Below, in pieces: positions 35,877 to 44,860 of a stretch of DNA of 54,724 bases. Location: the NCBI GenBank assembly GCA_050486285.1, contig JBJHCZ010000021.1, positions 1-54,724 of the forward strand, read 5' to 3'. Both the position numbers and the translations under genes were made by a program. The notes beneath the pieces are model-generated. The model saw only the letters and a program-made list of their open reading frames with translations. It was not told where the DNA came from and did no database searches. Source of the DNA: JAITWN01 sp050486285 (lineage in GTDB: Bacteria; Pseudomonadota; Gammaproteobacteria; SZUA-140). Within the stretch, counting starts at the first letter, position 1. Every line of letters starts with the position of its first letter.

Positions 35877-37016
35877 ATGGCTGAAAAACCGGCACAGGAA
35901 CGGACAGAACAACCCACACCCAAACGCCTGCAACAGGCGAAGGACAAGGGCCAGGTTGCGCGATCGCGCGAGCTGACCACGATGTTCGTGCTGCTGGCCT
36001 CGGCCGTCTGCCTGATCATGATCGGCGACCATATCATCTCCGGCATCCTCGGCGTCATGCACGACACCTTCGAGACCTCGCGCCGTGACCTGATGGACCC
36101 CAACATGGCCCCGGTCAAGCTCGAGCAGGCGATGGCCGGCGCGGTATTTGCGCTGCTGCCGTTCCTCGCGATCGTTCTGGCGGTCGCGATCATCGCGCCG
36201 ATGGCGCTGAGCGGTTGGTCCTTCAGCAGCCAGGCGATGGCGTTCAAATGGGAAAAGATGGACCCGATCAAGGGGCTGGGCCGCATCTTCTCGGCCCGCG
36301 CGCTGGTCGAGCTGCTGAAGGCGCTGGCCAAGTTCTCGGTCGTGCTGGCGATCGCGCTGACCTTCCTCTGGTTCAACGTCGACACCATGCTCGGATTCGG
36401 CACCCAGTCGGCCGAGTCCGCGCTCGGCCATGCCGGCGAGATCCTGGTCTGGGCCTTCCTGATCCTGAGTTCCGCGATGATCCTGATCGCCGCCGTCGAC
36501 GTCCCGTTCCAGCTCTGGGACCACCAGCGCCAGTTGCGCATGACCCGCCAGGAGGTCAAGGACGAGATGAAGGAGACCGACGGCAGCCCGGAGGTCAAGC
36601 GCCGCGTCCGCGAGGTCCGCAACGAGATCATGCGCCGGCGCATGATGGACGCCGTTCCGACAGCCGACGTCGTCATCACCAACCCGACCCATTACGCCGT
36701 CGCGCTCAAGTATGACCAGGCGAAGATGTCCGCGCCGGTCGTCGTCGCCAAGGGCAAGGAACTGGTTGCGATGCAGATCCGCAACCTCGCGGTCCGCCAC
36801 AAGGTGCCGATCGTCTCGGCCCCGCCGCTCGCGCGCGCGCTGTTCCACAGCACCGAACTCCAGCAGCGCATCCCGACCGGCCTGTTCCTCGCCGTCGCCC
36901 AGGTCCTCGCCTACGCCTACCAGCTGCGCCGCCACCCGCACAAGCGCCGCCGCGAGGCCTTCGACGACCTGCCGATCCCCGACGACCTCCGCGTCGACGA
37001 CTCGCCGGGAAACTGA
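35877..37016 (+). CDS. flhB: Flagellar export switch protein FlhB
   Basis: FlhB is the gate subunit that changes export specificity after self-cleavage. The 379-residue protein begins with the charged AEKPAQERTEQPTPKRLQQA segment, has four transmembrane helices, and its cytoplasmic domain has the cleavage site NPTH at residues 269-272, at the same numbering as in Salmonella. FliK acts on this protein. It closes the fliL operon. Confidence 0.97.
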   Translation: MAEKPAQERTEQPTPKRLQQAKDKGQVARSRELTTMFVLLASAVCLIMIGDHIISGILGVMHDTFETSRRDLMDPNMAPVKLEQAMAGAVFALLPFLAIVLAVAIIAPMALSGWSFSSQAMAFKWEKMDPIKGLGRIFSARALVELLKALAKFSVVLAIALTFLWFNVDTMLGFGTQSAESALGHAGEILVWAFLILSSAMILIAAVDVPFQLWDHQRQLRMTRQEVKDEMKETDGSPEVKRRVREVRNEIMRRRMMDAVPTADVVITNPTHYAVALKYDQAKMSAPVVVAKGKELVAMQIRNLAVRHKVPIVSAPPLARALFHSTELQQRIPTGLFLAVAQVLAYAYQLRRHPHKRRREAFDDLPIPDDLRVDDSPGN

Positions 37017-37018
37017 CA

Positions 37019-37034
37019 TGGAACGATTCTTGAA
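37019..37034 (+). promoter_or_regulatory. Weak sigma54-like site upstream of flhA
   Basis: TGGAACG-ATTC-TTGAA has the right spacing and GG, but the -12 element has GA instead of GC, like the flgA site. If real, transcription would start near 37046, leaving element A3 in a long leader before flhA. Confidence 0.3.
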
Positions 37035-37067
37035 AGGATCCACAAAGAAATCGGCACGAGCTTGCAA

Positions 37068-37145
37068 GGCCGGACGGGTGTCGCCTTGCGGGACCGTACG
37101 GGGATGTATTCAAAGCGTGTCCCGCAAGGCGACACCCGTCCGGCC
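37068..37145. repeat. Hairpin element A3 (26-bp perfect arms, short core)
   Basis: Bases 37068-37093 and 37120-37145 are perfect inverted copies (26 of 26). The 26-base core (37094-37119) carries GGGATGTATTCA, the same motif as in the cores of A1 and A2, but lacks their inner GCCCGC/GCGGGC hairpin. It lies in the 166-base flhB-flhA gap, 37 bases before the flhA start, and has no T tract. Confidence 0.88.
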
Positions 37146-37182
37146 AGGCCACTGACGCAGACACACGACCAGGGAATCAGCG

Positions 37183-39288
37183 ATGAACAACGCAACGGTA
37201 ATGAACAGCATCCAGTTCCTCGGCCGCAACGCCATGCTCGGCGCGCCGATCCTGCTGATGGTGCTGCTGATGATGCTGGTGGTGCCGATGCCGCCGCTGA
37301 TGCTGGATATCTTCTTCACGTTCAACATCGCGCTGTCCCTCGTCGTCATCATGGCCTGCGTCTACAGCGGACGCCCGCTCGCATTCGCGACCTTCCCGAC
37401 CGTCCTGCTGCTCGCGACCCTGCTGCGCCTCGCGCTCAACATCGCCTCGACCCGCGTCGTCCTGCTCGAAGGCCACACCGGCACCGACGCCGCCGGCAAG
37501 GTCATCGAATCCTTCGGCGCCTTCGTCGTCGGCGGCAGCTACACCGTCGGCCTCGTCGTCTTCGCGATCCTCGTCATCATCAACTTCGTCGTCGTCACCA
37601 AGGGCGCCGGCCGCATCTCCGAGGTCAGCGCCCGCTTCACCCTCGACGCGATGCCCGGCAAGCAGATGGCGATCGACGCCGACCTCAACGCCGGCATCAT
37701 CGACCAGAAAGAGGCGCGCCGCCGCCGCGACGACGTCGTCGCCGAGGCCGATTTCTACGGCTCGATGGACGGCGCCAGCAAGTTCGTCCGCGGCGACGCG
37801 ATCGCCGGCATCCTGATCCTGCTGATCAACATCATTGGCGGCCTGTCGATCGGCATGCTCCAGCACGGCATGGCCTTCGGCGATGCGGTGCACAACTACA
37901 CGCTGCTGACCATCGGCGACGGCCTCGTCGCCCAGATCCCGTCACTGGTGCTGTCGACCGCCGCCGCGATCATGGTCACCCGCGTGTCCCAGGAACAGGA
38001 CATGGGCGGGCAGATGGTCAGCCAGCTGTTCGAAAGCCCGCGCACGCTCGCCGTCACCGGCGGCGTGCTCGGCACGCTCGGCCTGATCCCCGGCATGCCG
38101 AACATGGTGTTCCTGACGCTCGGCGCCGCCGCCGGGGCCGGCAGCTGGTTGATGTGGCGACGGCGGATGACGGCGAGCGCCGCGGGCGCGAAGGCCGCAC
38201 AGGACGGTGCATCGGCGGCGGCCGAGACCGTCGCGCCGGAGAATCGCGATCTCAGCTGGGACGACGTCGTCCCGGTCGATGCGATCGGCCTCGAGGTCGG
38301 GTACCGCCTGATCCCGCTGGTCGACAAGAACCAGGGCGGACAACTGATGCCGCGCATCAAGGGCGTGCGCCGCAAGCTGACGCAGGAAGTCGGTTTCCTG
38401 ATCCCGGCAGTCCATATCCGCGACAACCTCGAACTGTCGCCGAACGCCTATCGCATCACCCTGTTCGGCGTCACCGTCGGCGAGGCCGAGGTGTGGCCGG
38501 ATCGCGATCTCGCGATCAATCCCGGCCAGGTCTTCGGCAAGCTGTCCGGCGTCGCGACGCGTGACCCGGCCTTCGGCATGGACGCGGTGTGGATCGAGCC
38601 GAACCAGCGCGACCAGGCGCAGACCCTCGGCTATACCGTCGTCGATACCAGCACGGTCATCGCGACGCATCTGAATCACATCCTGCAGACCCATGCCCAT
38701 GAACTGCTCGGACGCGAGGAGGTGCAGCAACTGCTCGACACGCTCGGCCGCAGTTCGCCGAAGCTCGTCGAGGGCCTGGTCCCGGAGACGATGACGCTCG
38801 GCACCTTGCAGAAGGTGTTGCGCGGACTGCTCGAGGAGCGCATCCCGTTGCGCGACATGCGGACCATTGCCGAATGCCTCGCCGCGAACGCGCAGAACAG
38901 TCAAAACCCCGGCGAACTCACGGCCCTGACGCGCGTCGCGCTGGGCAGGATGATTGTCCAGAATATCAATGGCTTGGAGCCTCAGCTGCCGGTCATCACG
39001 TTGGACCAGACCTTGGAACAGTTATTGCTAGATAGCCTCAGGACGCAGGGCGCGGGCGGCATGGCCCTCGAACCGGGGCTGGCAGAAAAGCTTCACCAGT
39101 CCCTGATCGAGGCGGCGCAGCGCCAGGAACTCGCGGGACAACCGGTGGTGCTGCTGGTGTCCGCGGCGCTCCGGCCGATGCTGGCGCGCTTCATCCGCCA
39201 CTCGATCGCAACGATGCACGTGCTTTCGTACGACGAGATACCGGACAACAAGCAGATCAGGATCGTCGCCAGCATCGGGCGACCGTAA
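37183..39288 (+). CDS. flhA: Flagellar export gate protein FlhA
   Basis: FlhA is the large export gate protein that binds chaperone-cargo complexes and uses proton motive force. The 701-residue protein has about eight transmembrane helices in its first 330 residues, with the FHIPEP-type loop present as SEVSARFTLDAMPGKQMAID. The large cytoplasmic domain ends with ISYDEIP-like VLSYDEIPDNKQIRIVASIG. It is separated from flhB by hairpin A3. Confidence 0.98.
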   Translation: MNNATVMNSIQFLGRNAMLGAPILLMVLLMMLVVPMPPLMLDIFFTFNIALSLVVIMACVYSGRPLAFATFPTVLLLATLLRLALNIASTRVVLLEGHTGTDAAGKVIESFGAFVVGGSYTVGLVVFAILVIINFVVVTKGAGRISEVSARFTLDAMPGKQMAIDADLNAGIIDQKEARRRRDDVVAEADFYGSMDGASKFVRGDAIAGILILLINIIGGLSIGMLQHGMAFGDAVHNYTLLTIGDGLVAQIPSLVLSTAAAIMVTRVSQEQDMGGQMVSQLFESPRTLAVTGGVLGTLGLIPGMPNMVFLTLGAAAGAGSWLMWRRRMTASAAGAKAAQDGASAAAETVAPENRDLSWDDVVPVDAIGLEVGYRLIPLVDKNQGGQLMPRIKGVRRKLTQEVGFLIPAVHIRDNLELSPNAYRITLFGVTVGEAEVWPDRDLAINPGQVFGKLSGVATRDPAFGMDAVWIEPNQRDQAQTLGYTVVDTSTVIATHLNHILQTHAHELLGREEVQQLLDTLGRSSPKLVEGLVPETMTLGTLQKVLRGLLEERIPLRDMRTIAECLAANAQNSQNPGELTALTRVALGRMIVQNINGLEPQLPVITLDQTLEQLLLDSLRTQGAGGMALEPGLAEKLHQSLIEAAQRQELAGQPVVLLVSAALRPMLARFIRHSIATMHVLSYDEIPDNKQIRIVASIGRP

Positions 39289-39348
39289 CAGCGACACGGC
39301 GGCAACCGGCAACGCACGGGACACCGCCGGGCAGACGAGAGACAGGAT

Positions 39349-40572
39349 ATGAAGATCAAGCGATTCTTTGCTCCCGATATCCGCCAGGCCATGCGCCTGG
39401 TGCGGGAAGAGCAGGGCCCCGACGCCGTGATCCTGTCGAACAACCGGGTCAACGGCGGCGTCGAGATCGTGGCCGCGATCGACTTCGACGCCGGATTGTT
39501 CCCGGCGACGGAACCGCCGCTCGTGACGCGCGAGCAGACGCCCGCGCCGTCGCGCGACGAGATCGCCGCGCCGGCCGGGATGCGGCAGGCGCCGGAGCCC
39601 CGCGCGGCGGCGGCCAGCGTCTGGAGCCAGGAACCGACGCTGGTCGAGATGCGCGCGGAGCTGAACGCGCTGCGGCAGATGCTCGAAGGTCAATTGTCGA
39701 GCCTGGCCTGGGGGCAGCTCGCGCGCGGCGAACCGGGCCGCGTCGCGCTGATCCGCAAGCTGATGGAATTCGGCATGAGCGCGGCACAGTCACGCGCGAT
39801 CAGCGACATGGCCTGGCGTCATGGCGCGAGCGAGGAGGAGGCCTGGAATACCGCGCTCGCGATCATCGCCCGCGGCCTGCCGATCCATCACGGCGACCTG
39901 CTGCGCGACGGCGGCGTCGTCGCGCTGGTCGGACCGACCGGCGTCGGCAAGACCACGACGGCGGCCAAGCTGGCCGCCCGCCACGCGCTGCAGCACGGCA
40001 AGCGCAATGTCGCGCTGGTGACCACCGACAATTACCGCGTCGGCGCCTACGAACAACTCAAGACCTACGGCCGCATCCTCGACATCCCGGTGCGCATCGC
40101 CGGCAACCGCGACGAACTGCATCGCGCGCTCGACGATCTCTCCGACCGCCGCCTGGTGCTGATCGACACGATGGGCATGAGCCAGCATGACAGCGGACTG
40201 ACCGCTCAGGCCGAGCTGCTGGACAAGGCCGATTTCTCCAAGAAGACGCTGCTGCTGCTGTCGACGACGAGCCGTCATTCCTGTCTCGACGACGTCGTCG
40301 CCTCGTTCGCGCCGTTCCGGCCGGACGGCTGCATCCTGACCAAGATCGATGAATCGACCTGCCTCGGCGGGGCGCTCAGCATCGCCGTCAGGCATCAGCT
40401 GCCGATCGCCTGGTTCAGTGACGGCCAGCGCGTGCCCGAGGATCTGCATGCGGCCCGCGCCGATGCGCTGGTCGCGCGCGCGATCGAGATCGGCAAGCGC
40501 AGCGGACATCTCATCAACGAAGACCTGATCACGCTCAGTTTCGGAAAGGAAGTCGCCAATGCTGGTTTCTGA
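39349..40572 (+). CDS. flhF: Flagellar GTPase FlhF
   Basis: FlhF is an SRP-type GTPase that marks the pole where the flagellum is built. The 407-residue protein has a basic, variable B domain (about residues 1-115), an N domain, and a G domain with P loop GPTGVGKT at 195-202, DNYRVGAYEQLKTYGRIL, IDTMGM (G3) and TKIDES (G4). It starts 60 bases after flhA and overlaps fleN by 14. With FleN it controls flagellar place and number. Confidence 0.96.
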   Translation: MKIKRFFAPDIRQAMRLVREEQGPDAVILSNNRVNGGVEIVAAIDFDAGLFPATEPPLVTREQTPAPSRDEIAAPAGMRQAPEPRAAAASVWSQEPTLVEMRAELNALRQMLEGQLSSLAWGQLARGEPGRVALIRKLMEFGMSAAQSRAISDMAWRHGASEEEAWNTALAIIARGLPIHHGDLLRDGGVVALVGPTGVGKTTTAAKLAARHALQHGKRNVALVTTDNYRVGAYEQLKTYGRILDIPVRIAGNRDELHRALDDLSDRRLVLIDTMGMSQHDSGLTAQAELLDKADFSKKTLLLLSTTSRHSCLDDVVASFAPFRPDGCILTKIDESTCLGGALSIAVRHQLPIAWFSDGQRVPEDLHAARADALVARAIEIGKRSGHLINEDLITLSFGKEVANAGF

Positions 40573-41458
40573 TGCAGGAATCTCCCAGATCGCGGGACTC
40601 AGGCGCATGACGCAGACGCTGCCGGTCAAGGTCATCGCCGTGACCAGCGGCAAGGGCGGGGTCGGCAAGACCAACGTCTCCGTCAATCTCGGCGTTGCGC
40701 TGGCCTCGGGCGGCAGGCAGGTCATGCTGCTCGATGCCGACCTCGGGCTCGCCAATGTCGACGTGCTGCTCGGTCTGCACGCGTCGAGCAACCTGTCCCA
40801 TGTCATCAACGGCGAGCGCGAGCTCGACGAGATCGTGCTCAACGGACCGTCCGGCCTGCGCATCGTGCCGGCATCGTCCGGCCTCCAGCACATGGCCGAG
40901 CTCAGCCACGCCGAACATGCCGGCCTGATCCGCGCCTTCAGCGGCCTGAGCTTCAGCCCCGACGTGCTGCTGATCGACACCGCGGCAGGCATCTCCGACA
41001 GCATCGTCACCTTCAGCCGCGCCGCGCACGAGGTACTGGTCGTGGTCTGCGACGAGCCGGCGTCGATCACCGATGCCTATGCGCTGATCAAGCTGCTCAA
41101 TCGCGATCACGGCGTCTTCCGTTTCCGCGTGCTCGCCAACATGGCGCGCAGCAGCCAGGAGGGCCTGGAACTGTTCAGGAAACTGAGCAAGGTCAGCGAC
41201 CGCTTCCTGGACGTGACCCTCGACTATTGCGGCGCGATCCCGCACGACGAATACCTGCGCAAGGCGGTGCAACGCCAGCGCGCGGTCTTCGATGCCTATC
41301 CGCGCAGCAAGGCGGCGCAGGCCTTCGGCAAGCTCGCCCAGAAGGTCGTGCAGTGGCCGGCGCCGGCGGCGGCGACCGGATCGATCGAGTTTTTCGTGGA
41401 GAGGCTGTTCAATGGCACTGACATCAGCAAGAAGGCGACAGGCAACGGATATGAATAA
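40559..41458 (+). CDS. fleN: Flagellar number regulator FleN (FlhG)
   Basis: FleN/FlhG is a MinD/ParA-type ATPase that limits flagellar number and, in Pseudomonas, restrains FleQ. The 299-residue protein has the deviant Walker A KGGVGK at residues 32-37, the LLDADLGLANVDVLLG motif, and LIDTAAGISDSIVTF. The C terminus is hydrophobic/amphipathic as in membrane-binding relatives. It overlaps flhF upstream and fliA downstream. Confidence 0.95.
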   Translation: MLVSDAGISQIAGLRRMTQTLPVKVIAVTSGKGGVGKTNVSVNLGVALASGGRQVMLLDADLGLANVDVLLGLHASSNLSHVINGERELDEIVLNGPSGLRIVPASSGLQHMAELSHAEHAGLIRAFSGLSFSPDVLLIDTAAGISDSIVTFSRAAHEVLVVVCDEPASITDAYALIKLLNRDHGVFRFRVLANMARSSQEGLELFRKLSKVSDRFLDVTLDYCGAIPHDEYLRKAVQRQRAVFDAYPRSKAAQAFGKLAQKVVQWPAPAAATGSIEFFVERLFNGTDISKKATGNGYE

Positions 41459-42191
41459 TACGGCTATGTACGCATCTACCGAAAACAACGATTACAAGGG
41501 GCGAGAGGATCTGGTGACGCAGTACGCCTCCCTCGTCAAGCGCATCGCCTACCACATCATGAGCCGCCTGCCGCCCAGCGTCCAGGTCGACGACCTGATA
41601 CAGGCAGGCATGATCGGTCTGCTCGAGGCCGCGCGCAACTACGACGCCGACCAGGGCGCCAGCTTTGAGACCTATGCCGGCATACGCATCCGCGGCGCGA
41701 TGCTGGACGAGATCCGCAAGGGTGACTGGGCCCCGCGCTCGGTGCACCGCAAGGCGCGCCAGGTCGCGGACGCGGTCAGGGAAGTCGAGAACAACACGGG
41801 CCGGGACGCCCGCGATCATGAGGTCGCGAAGCTGCTCGGCATGTCGCTCGACGAATATCACAAGACCCTGCAGGACGCGAGCGGTTGCCGCTTGCTGAGC
41901 TTCGAGGAAATGGGCATGAACGAGGACTCGGTGCCGTCGCGCCTCGGCAGATCGGACGGCGGTCCGTTCGAGGGCGTGCAGCGCGAGGACTTCAAGCGCA
42001 ATCTCGCCGAGGCGATCGCCGGCCTGCCCGATCGCGAAAGACTGGTGCTGACCCTCTATTACGATGAGGATCTGAATCTGCGCGAGATCGGCGCCGTGAT
42101 CGGCGTCAGCGAATCGCGCGTCAGCCAGATCCATAGCCAGGCGCTGATTCGCCTGCAGGCGCGACTCGGCCACTGGCGCAGCAACGACTGA
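41451..42191 (+). CDS. fliA: Flagellar sigma factor FliA (sigma28)
   Basis: FliA directs late flagellar transcription, including fliC here, and is held by FlgM. The 246-residue protein has regions 2 (LVKRIAYHIMSRLPPSVQVD, AGMIGLLEAARNYD), 3 and 4 (LPDRERLVLTLYYDEDLNLR, ESRVSQIHSQALIRLQ). The start is uncertain: I use the ATG at 41451 overlapping fleN, but an in-frame ATG at 41412 has a better ribosome site (GGAGAGG) and would add 13 residues. An ATG at 41466 is also possible. Confidence 0.94.
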   Translation: MNNTAMYASTENNDYKGREDLVTQYASLVKRIAYHIMSRLPPSVQVDDLIQAGMIGLLEAARNYDADQGASFETYAGIRIRGAMLDEIRKGDWAPRSVHRKARQVADAVREVENNTGRDARDHEVAKLLGMSLDEYHKTLQDASGCRLLSFEEMGMNEDSVPSRLGRSDGGPFEGVQREDFKRNLAEAIAGLPDRERLVLTLYYDEDLNLREIGAVIGVSESRVSQIHSQALIRLQARLGHWRSND

Positions 42192-42245
42192 TCGCGGCGG
42201 CACGCGCACGATCATGCTTGACGCCATCGCTAGGGAGGCCGGCGC

Positions 42246-42986
42246 TTGGACCTGCTGAGTATCATCGGGATTTCTCTCGGTCTGGTCGCCGTGCTCGGCG
42301 GCTCGATCGCCAAGGGGAGCGGTCTCGGCGCGCTGTGGAATCTGGCGGCGCTGGTCATCGTCTTCGTCGGCACGCTGGCGGCCGTGCTGGTGCAGACGCC
42401 GCTCAAGGTATTCCTGCACTCGCTGAGAATCCTGCCGTGGCTGATGAAACCGCCGCACATCGATCCCGGCGGCGTCATCGACAAGATCGTCGGCTGGAGC
42501 AATATCGCCCGCAAGGAGGGACTGCTCGGTCTGGAATCACTGGTCGAGCAGGAGAGCGATCCCTTCTCGCAGAAGGGGCTGCAACTGCTGGTCGACGGCA
42601 GCGAGCCGGAGGTCATCCGCAGCATCCTCGAGGTCGAACTCGGCACGCGTGAGGAATTCGACAAGCGCGCGGCCGGCGTGTTCGAGGGCATGGGCATCTA
42701 CGCGCCGACGCTCGGCATCATCGGCGCGGTCATGGGGCTGATGGCAGTGATGCAGAACCTCTCCGACCCGAGCAAACTCGGCCCCGGCATCGCCGCGGCC
42801 TTCGTCGCGACGGTCTACGGCATCGCCTCGGCGAACCTGCTGTTCCTGCCGATGGCCGGCAAGCTGAAGTCGCATGTCCAGAGCCAGACCCAGTATCGCG
42901 AGATGATCATCGACGGCATCATCTCGATCGCCGAGGGCGAGAACCCGCGCAACATCGAGACCAAGCTCAGAAGCTATCTGCAATAG
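42246..42986 (+). CDS. motC: Flagellar stator protein MotC (MotA family)
   Basis: MotC is the MotA-type stator subunit of the MotCD set. The 246-residue protein has four transmembrane segments. Its cytoplasmic loop carries the charged residues that push on FliG, and the family motif AGVFEGMGIYAPTLGIIGAV lies at about residues 141-160. Translation most likely begins at a TTG (42246), 6 bases after AGGGAGG, which gives the usual MDLLSIIG start. In related loci cheYZAB separate fliA from motC; here only 54 bases do. Confidence 0.94.
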   Translation: MDLLSIIGISLGLVAVLGGSIAKGSGLGALWNLAALVIVFVGTLAAVLVQTPLKVFLHSLRILPWLMKPPHIDPGGVIDKIVGWSNIARKEGLLGLESLVEQESDPFSQKGLQLLVDGSEPEVIRSILEVELGTREEFDKRAAGVFEGMGIYAPTLGIIGAVMGLMAVMQNLSDPSKLGPGIAAAFVATVYGIASANLLFLPMAGKLKSHVQSQTQYREMIIDGIISIAEGENPRNIETKLRSYLQ

Positions 42987-43002
42987 GCGCAGGGGATCCG
43001 CA

Positions 43003-44109
43003 ATGGCCAGGCGCCGCAAGCACGAGGAACATGTCAACCACGAGCGCTGGGCGATCCCCTATGGGGACCTGGTCACGCTGCTGCTCGCGTTCTTCGTCGT
43101 CATGTACTCGATCTCGTCGGTCAACGAAGGCAAGTATCGGGTGTTATCCGACTCGCTGATGTCGGCGTTCCGCCAGCCGGCGAAGTCGGTGGAGCCGATC
43201 CAGATCGGCAGGCCGGCGAAGTCGCCGATGACCGCGAACATCAATTTCATCGAGCGCCCGGCATTTCTCGAGAGCCAGACGCAGATCGTCCGCAGTCCGC
43301 ACCAGACCGAGGAAGGCCATCGCGGACACTTCCCGACGCTGGGCGCGCTGGTCGGTTCCGACAAGGTCGCCGAGATCGGCCGCATCGCCGATGAGATCAG
43401 CCAGGCGCTGAAAGGGCTGATGGACGAGGGGCTGGTGACCGTCCATTTCAACGAACTCTGGCTCGAGGTCGAGATCAAGGACAGCGTGCTGTTCCCGAGC
43501 GGCAGCGCGCAGTTGCAGCCGCGGGCGATCCCGGCGCTGAAGCAGGTCGCCGAGATCCTGCGGGATGCCGAGAATCCGATTCGTGTCGAGGGCTTCACCG
43601 ACAACGTCCCGATCAATACGCTGCTGTATCCGTCGAACTGGGAGCTGTCGACAGTGCGCGCCGCGAGCGTCGTGCGCCTGTTCACCCGCGAGGGGATCGC
43701 CCCGGAGCGCCTGTCCGCGCTCGGCTACGGCGAATTCCGTCCGGTCGCGACCAACGACACTGTCGCCGGGCGCGCGCAGAATCGCCGCGTCGTGCTGGTC
43801 GTGCTCGCCGACGAGGAACTGTCCTATCTGCTCGACGGCGGCTTGCGCGAGCGCCGCCGCGGCGCGGCGCCGGCCGTCGACGACGGGCGATCCGCGATCG
43901 AGTCGCCGCCGCCGGCCGCCGCCGTCGATCCGGCGGCGCCTGCTGTCGCCTCCGCGCAGGGAGAGGGCGCACAGCCCGCATCGATCGATGCGGGCGAAGC
44001 ATCTCTGTTCGCCGATGCGCCGGCCGCCCCCGTATTCGCGCCGCTGATCACGCCGATCGATGTCATCGGCCGGCCGTCGGTCGTCGCCCCAGTGCCGCGC
44101 CGGCCATGA
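43003..44109 (+). CDS. motD: Flagellar stator protein MotD (MotB family)
   Basis: MotD anchors the stator to peptidoglycan and carries the ion-path aspartate. The 368-residue protein begins with a basic segment (ARRRKHEEHVNHERWAIPYG), one transmembrane helix (about residues 22-40), a plug/linker, and an OmpA-like domain (about 140-270) with VEGFTDNVPINT and ELSTVRAASVVRLF. A long Pro/Ala-rich tail extends beyond it. It lies 16 bases after motC. The transmembrane VTLLLAFFVVMYSIS does not show plainly whether H+ or Na+ is used. Confidence 0.94.
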   Translation: MARRRKHEEHVNHERWAIPYGDLVTLLLAFFVVMYSISSVNEGKYRVLSDSLMSAFRQPAKSVEPIQIGRPAKSPMTANINFIERPAFLESQTQIVRSPHQTEEGHRGHFPTLGALVGSDKVAEIGRIADEISQALKGLMDEGLVTVHFNELWLEVEIKDSVLFPSGSAQLQPRAIPALKQVAEILRDAENPIRVEGFTDNVPINTLLYPSNWELSTVRAASVVRLFTREGIAPERLSALGYGEFRPVATNDTVAGRAQNRRVVLVVLADEELSYLLDGGLRERRRGAAPAVDDGRSAIESPPPAAAVDPAAPAVASAQGEGAQPASIDAGEASLFADAPAAPVFAPLITPIDVIGRPSVVAPVPRRP

Positions 44110-44206
44110 CGGCCCGGGGCAACCCTGGCATGGAATCTGCAAGATTCAGGGTATCGAAGCGGACGCGCGCCGCGCCAGGAGCCGGCGCGCACGACGGAGG
44201 CCCCCG

Positions 44207-44380
44207 ATGTCGGAGATCAGGGATATCAAGCCCGCGGAACCGATGTGGCCCAAGCGTTCCGTTGAAAAGACCGGACAGGACGCCGGCCAGCCGCCGCGCA
44301 AGGAGCGCGGTCGCAAGGAACGCCGCGACGACAGTCGCAAAGACGACAATCGCGGCCGTAACATCGATGAATATGCATGA
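44207..44380 (+). CDS. Small basic protein of 57 residues, unknown function
   Basis: The frame begins with an ATG 8 bases after a strong ribosome site (ACGGAGG) and encodes 57 residues. The start, SEIRDIKPAEPMWPKRSVEK, has a Pro/Trp-containing motif followed by a tail rich in Arg, Lys and Asp. It has no hydrophobic segment. Codon use is like that of its neighbours. It sits between motD and the DUF2802 gene, in the slot usually held by parA/cheW genes. I cannot give a function; the ribosome site and position make it likely to be real. Confidence 0.6.
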   Translation: MSEIRDIKPAEPMWPKRSVEKTGQDAGQPPRKERGRKERRDDSRKDDNRGRNIDEYA

Positions 44381-44404
44381 GTCCTGCAACAGGGGAGTCG
44401 CACG

Positions 44405-44842
44405 ATGACGATCGAATGGCCGGTGATACTGTCGGTGACGGCCTGCGTGGTGCTGCTGGCCGCGGTGCTGGCGCAGGGGCTGCGGGCACGGCGCGCGCGC
44501 GCGGCGGAGCAGGCGCTGCATGCCGACCTCGAGTCGCTGCGCCGCGACCTGATGGCGCTGCAGCAGGATTTCAACGCCCTGTGTTCAGGCGCCAACGGCG
44601 TCGGCAGTCACCTGAGCCGGGTCGATCGCCAGTTGATGCGGATCAATGAGCGCCAGGAACAGTTCGAACTGCGGGACGGCGCCCATCGCGAATACGAACA
44701 GGCCGCCCGCCTGATCCAGCGCGGCGCCGGCATCGACGAGGTCATGGAACAGTGCCGTCTCACCCGCGCGGAGGCCGAGTTGCTCGCGCGTCTTCACGAT
44801 CCGGCGAGAAGGCCGAACGGCGGCATGCGCTCGGTCGCGTGA
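44405..44842 (+). CDS. DUF2802 domain protein
   Basis: This 145-residue protein has an N-terminal transmembrane helix (about residues 7-24), a coiled-coil middle (about 35-85) and a short C-terminal helix-turn-helix-like segment with ARLIQRGAGIDEVMEQCRLT and RAEAELLARLH. That is the pattern of DUF2802 proteins, which in Pseudomonas follow the cheW genes at the end of the flagellar locus. Its function is unknown. It closes the plus-strand flagellar run and is convergent with the next gene. Confidence 0.8.
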   Translation: MTIEWPVILSVTACVVLLAAVLAQGLRARRARAAEQALHADLESLRRDLMALQQDFNALCSGANGVGSHLSRVDRQLMRINERQEQFELRDGAHREYEQAARLIQRGAGIDEVMEQCRLTRAEAELLARLHDPARRPNGGMRSVA

Positions 44843-44860
44843 GCCGGCCGATGCGCGCGT

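Noticed and set aside
41412..41450. Earlier ATG for fliA with a stronger ribosome site
   Set aside because: Not excluded; I kept 41451 because the extra residues (ALTSARRRQATD) do not look like a FliA N terminus, but the choice is uncertain and is noted in the entry.
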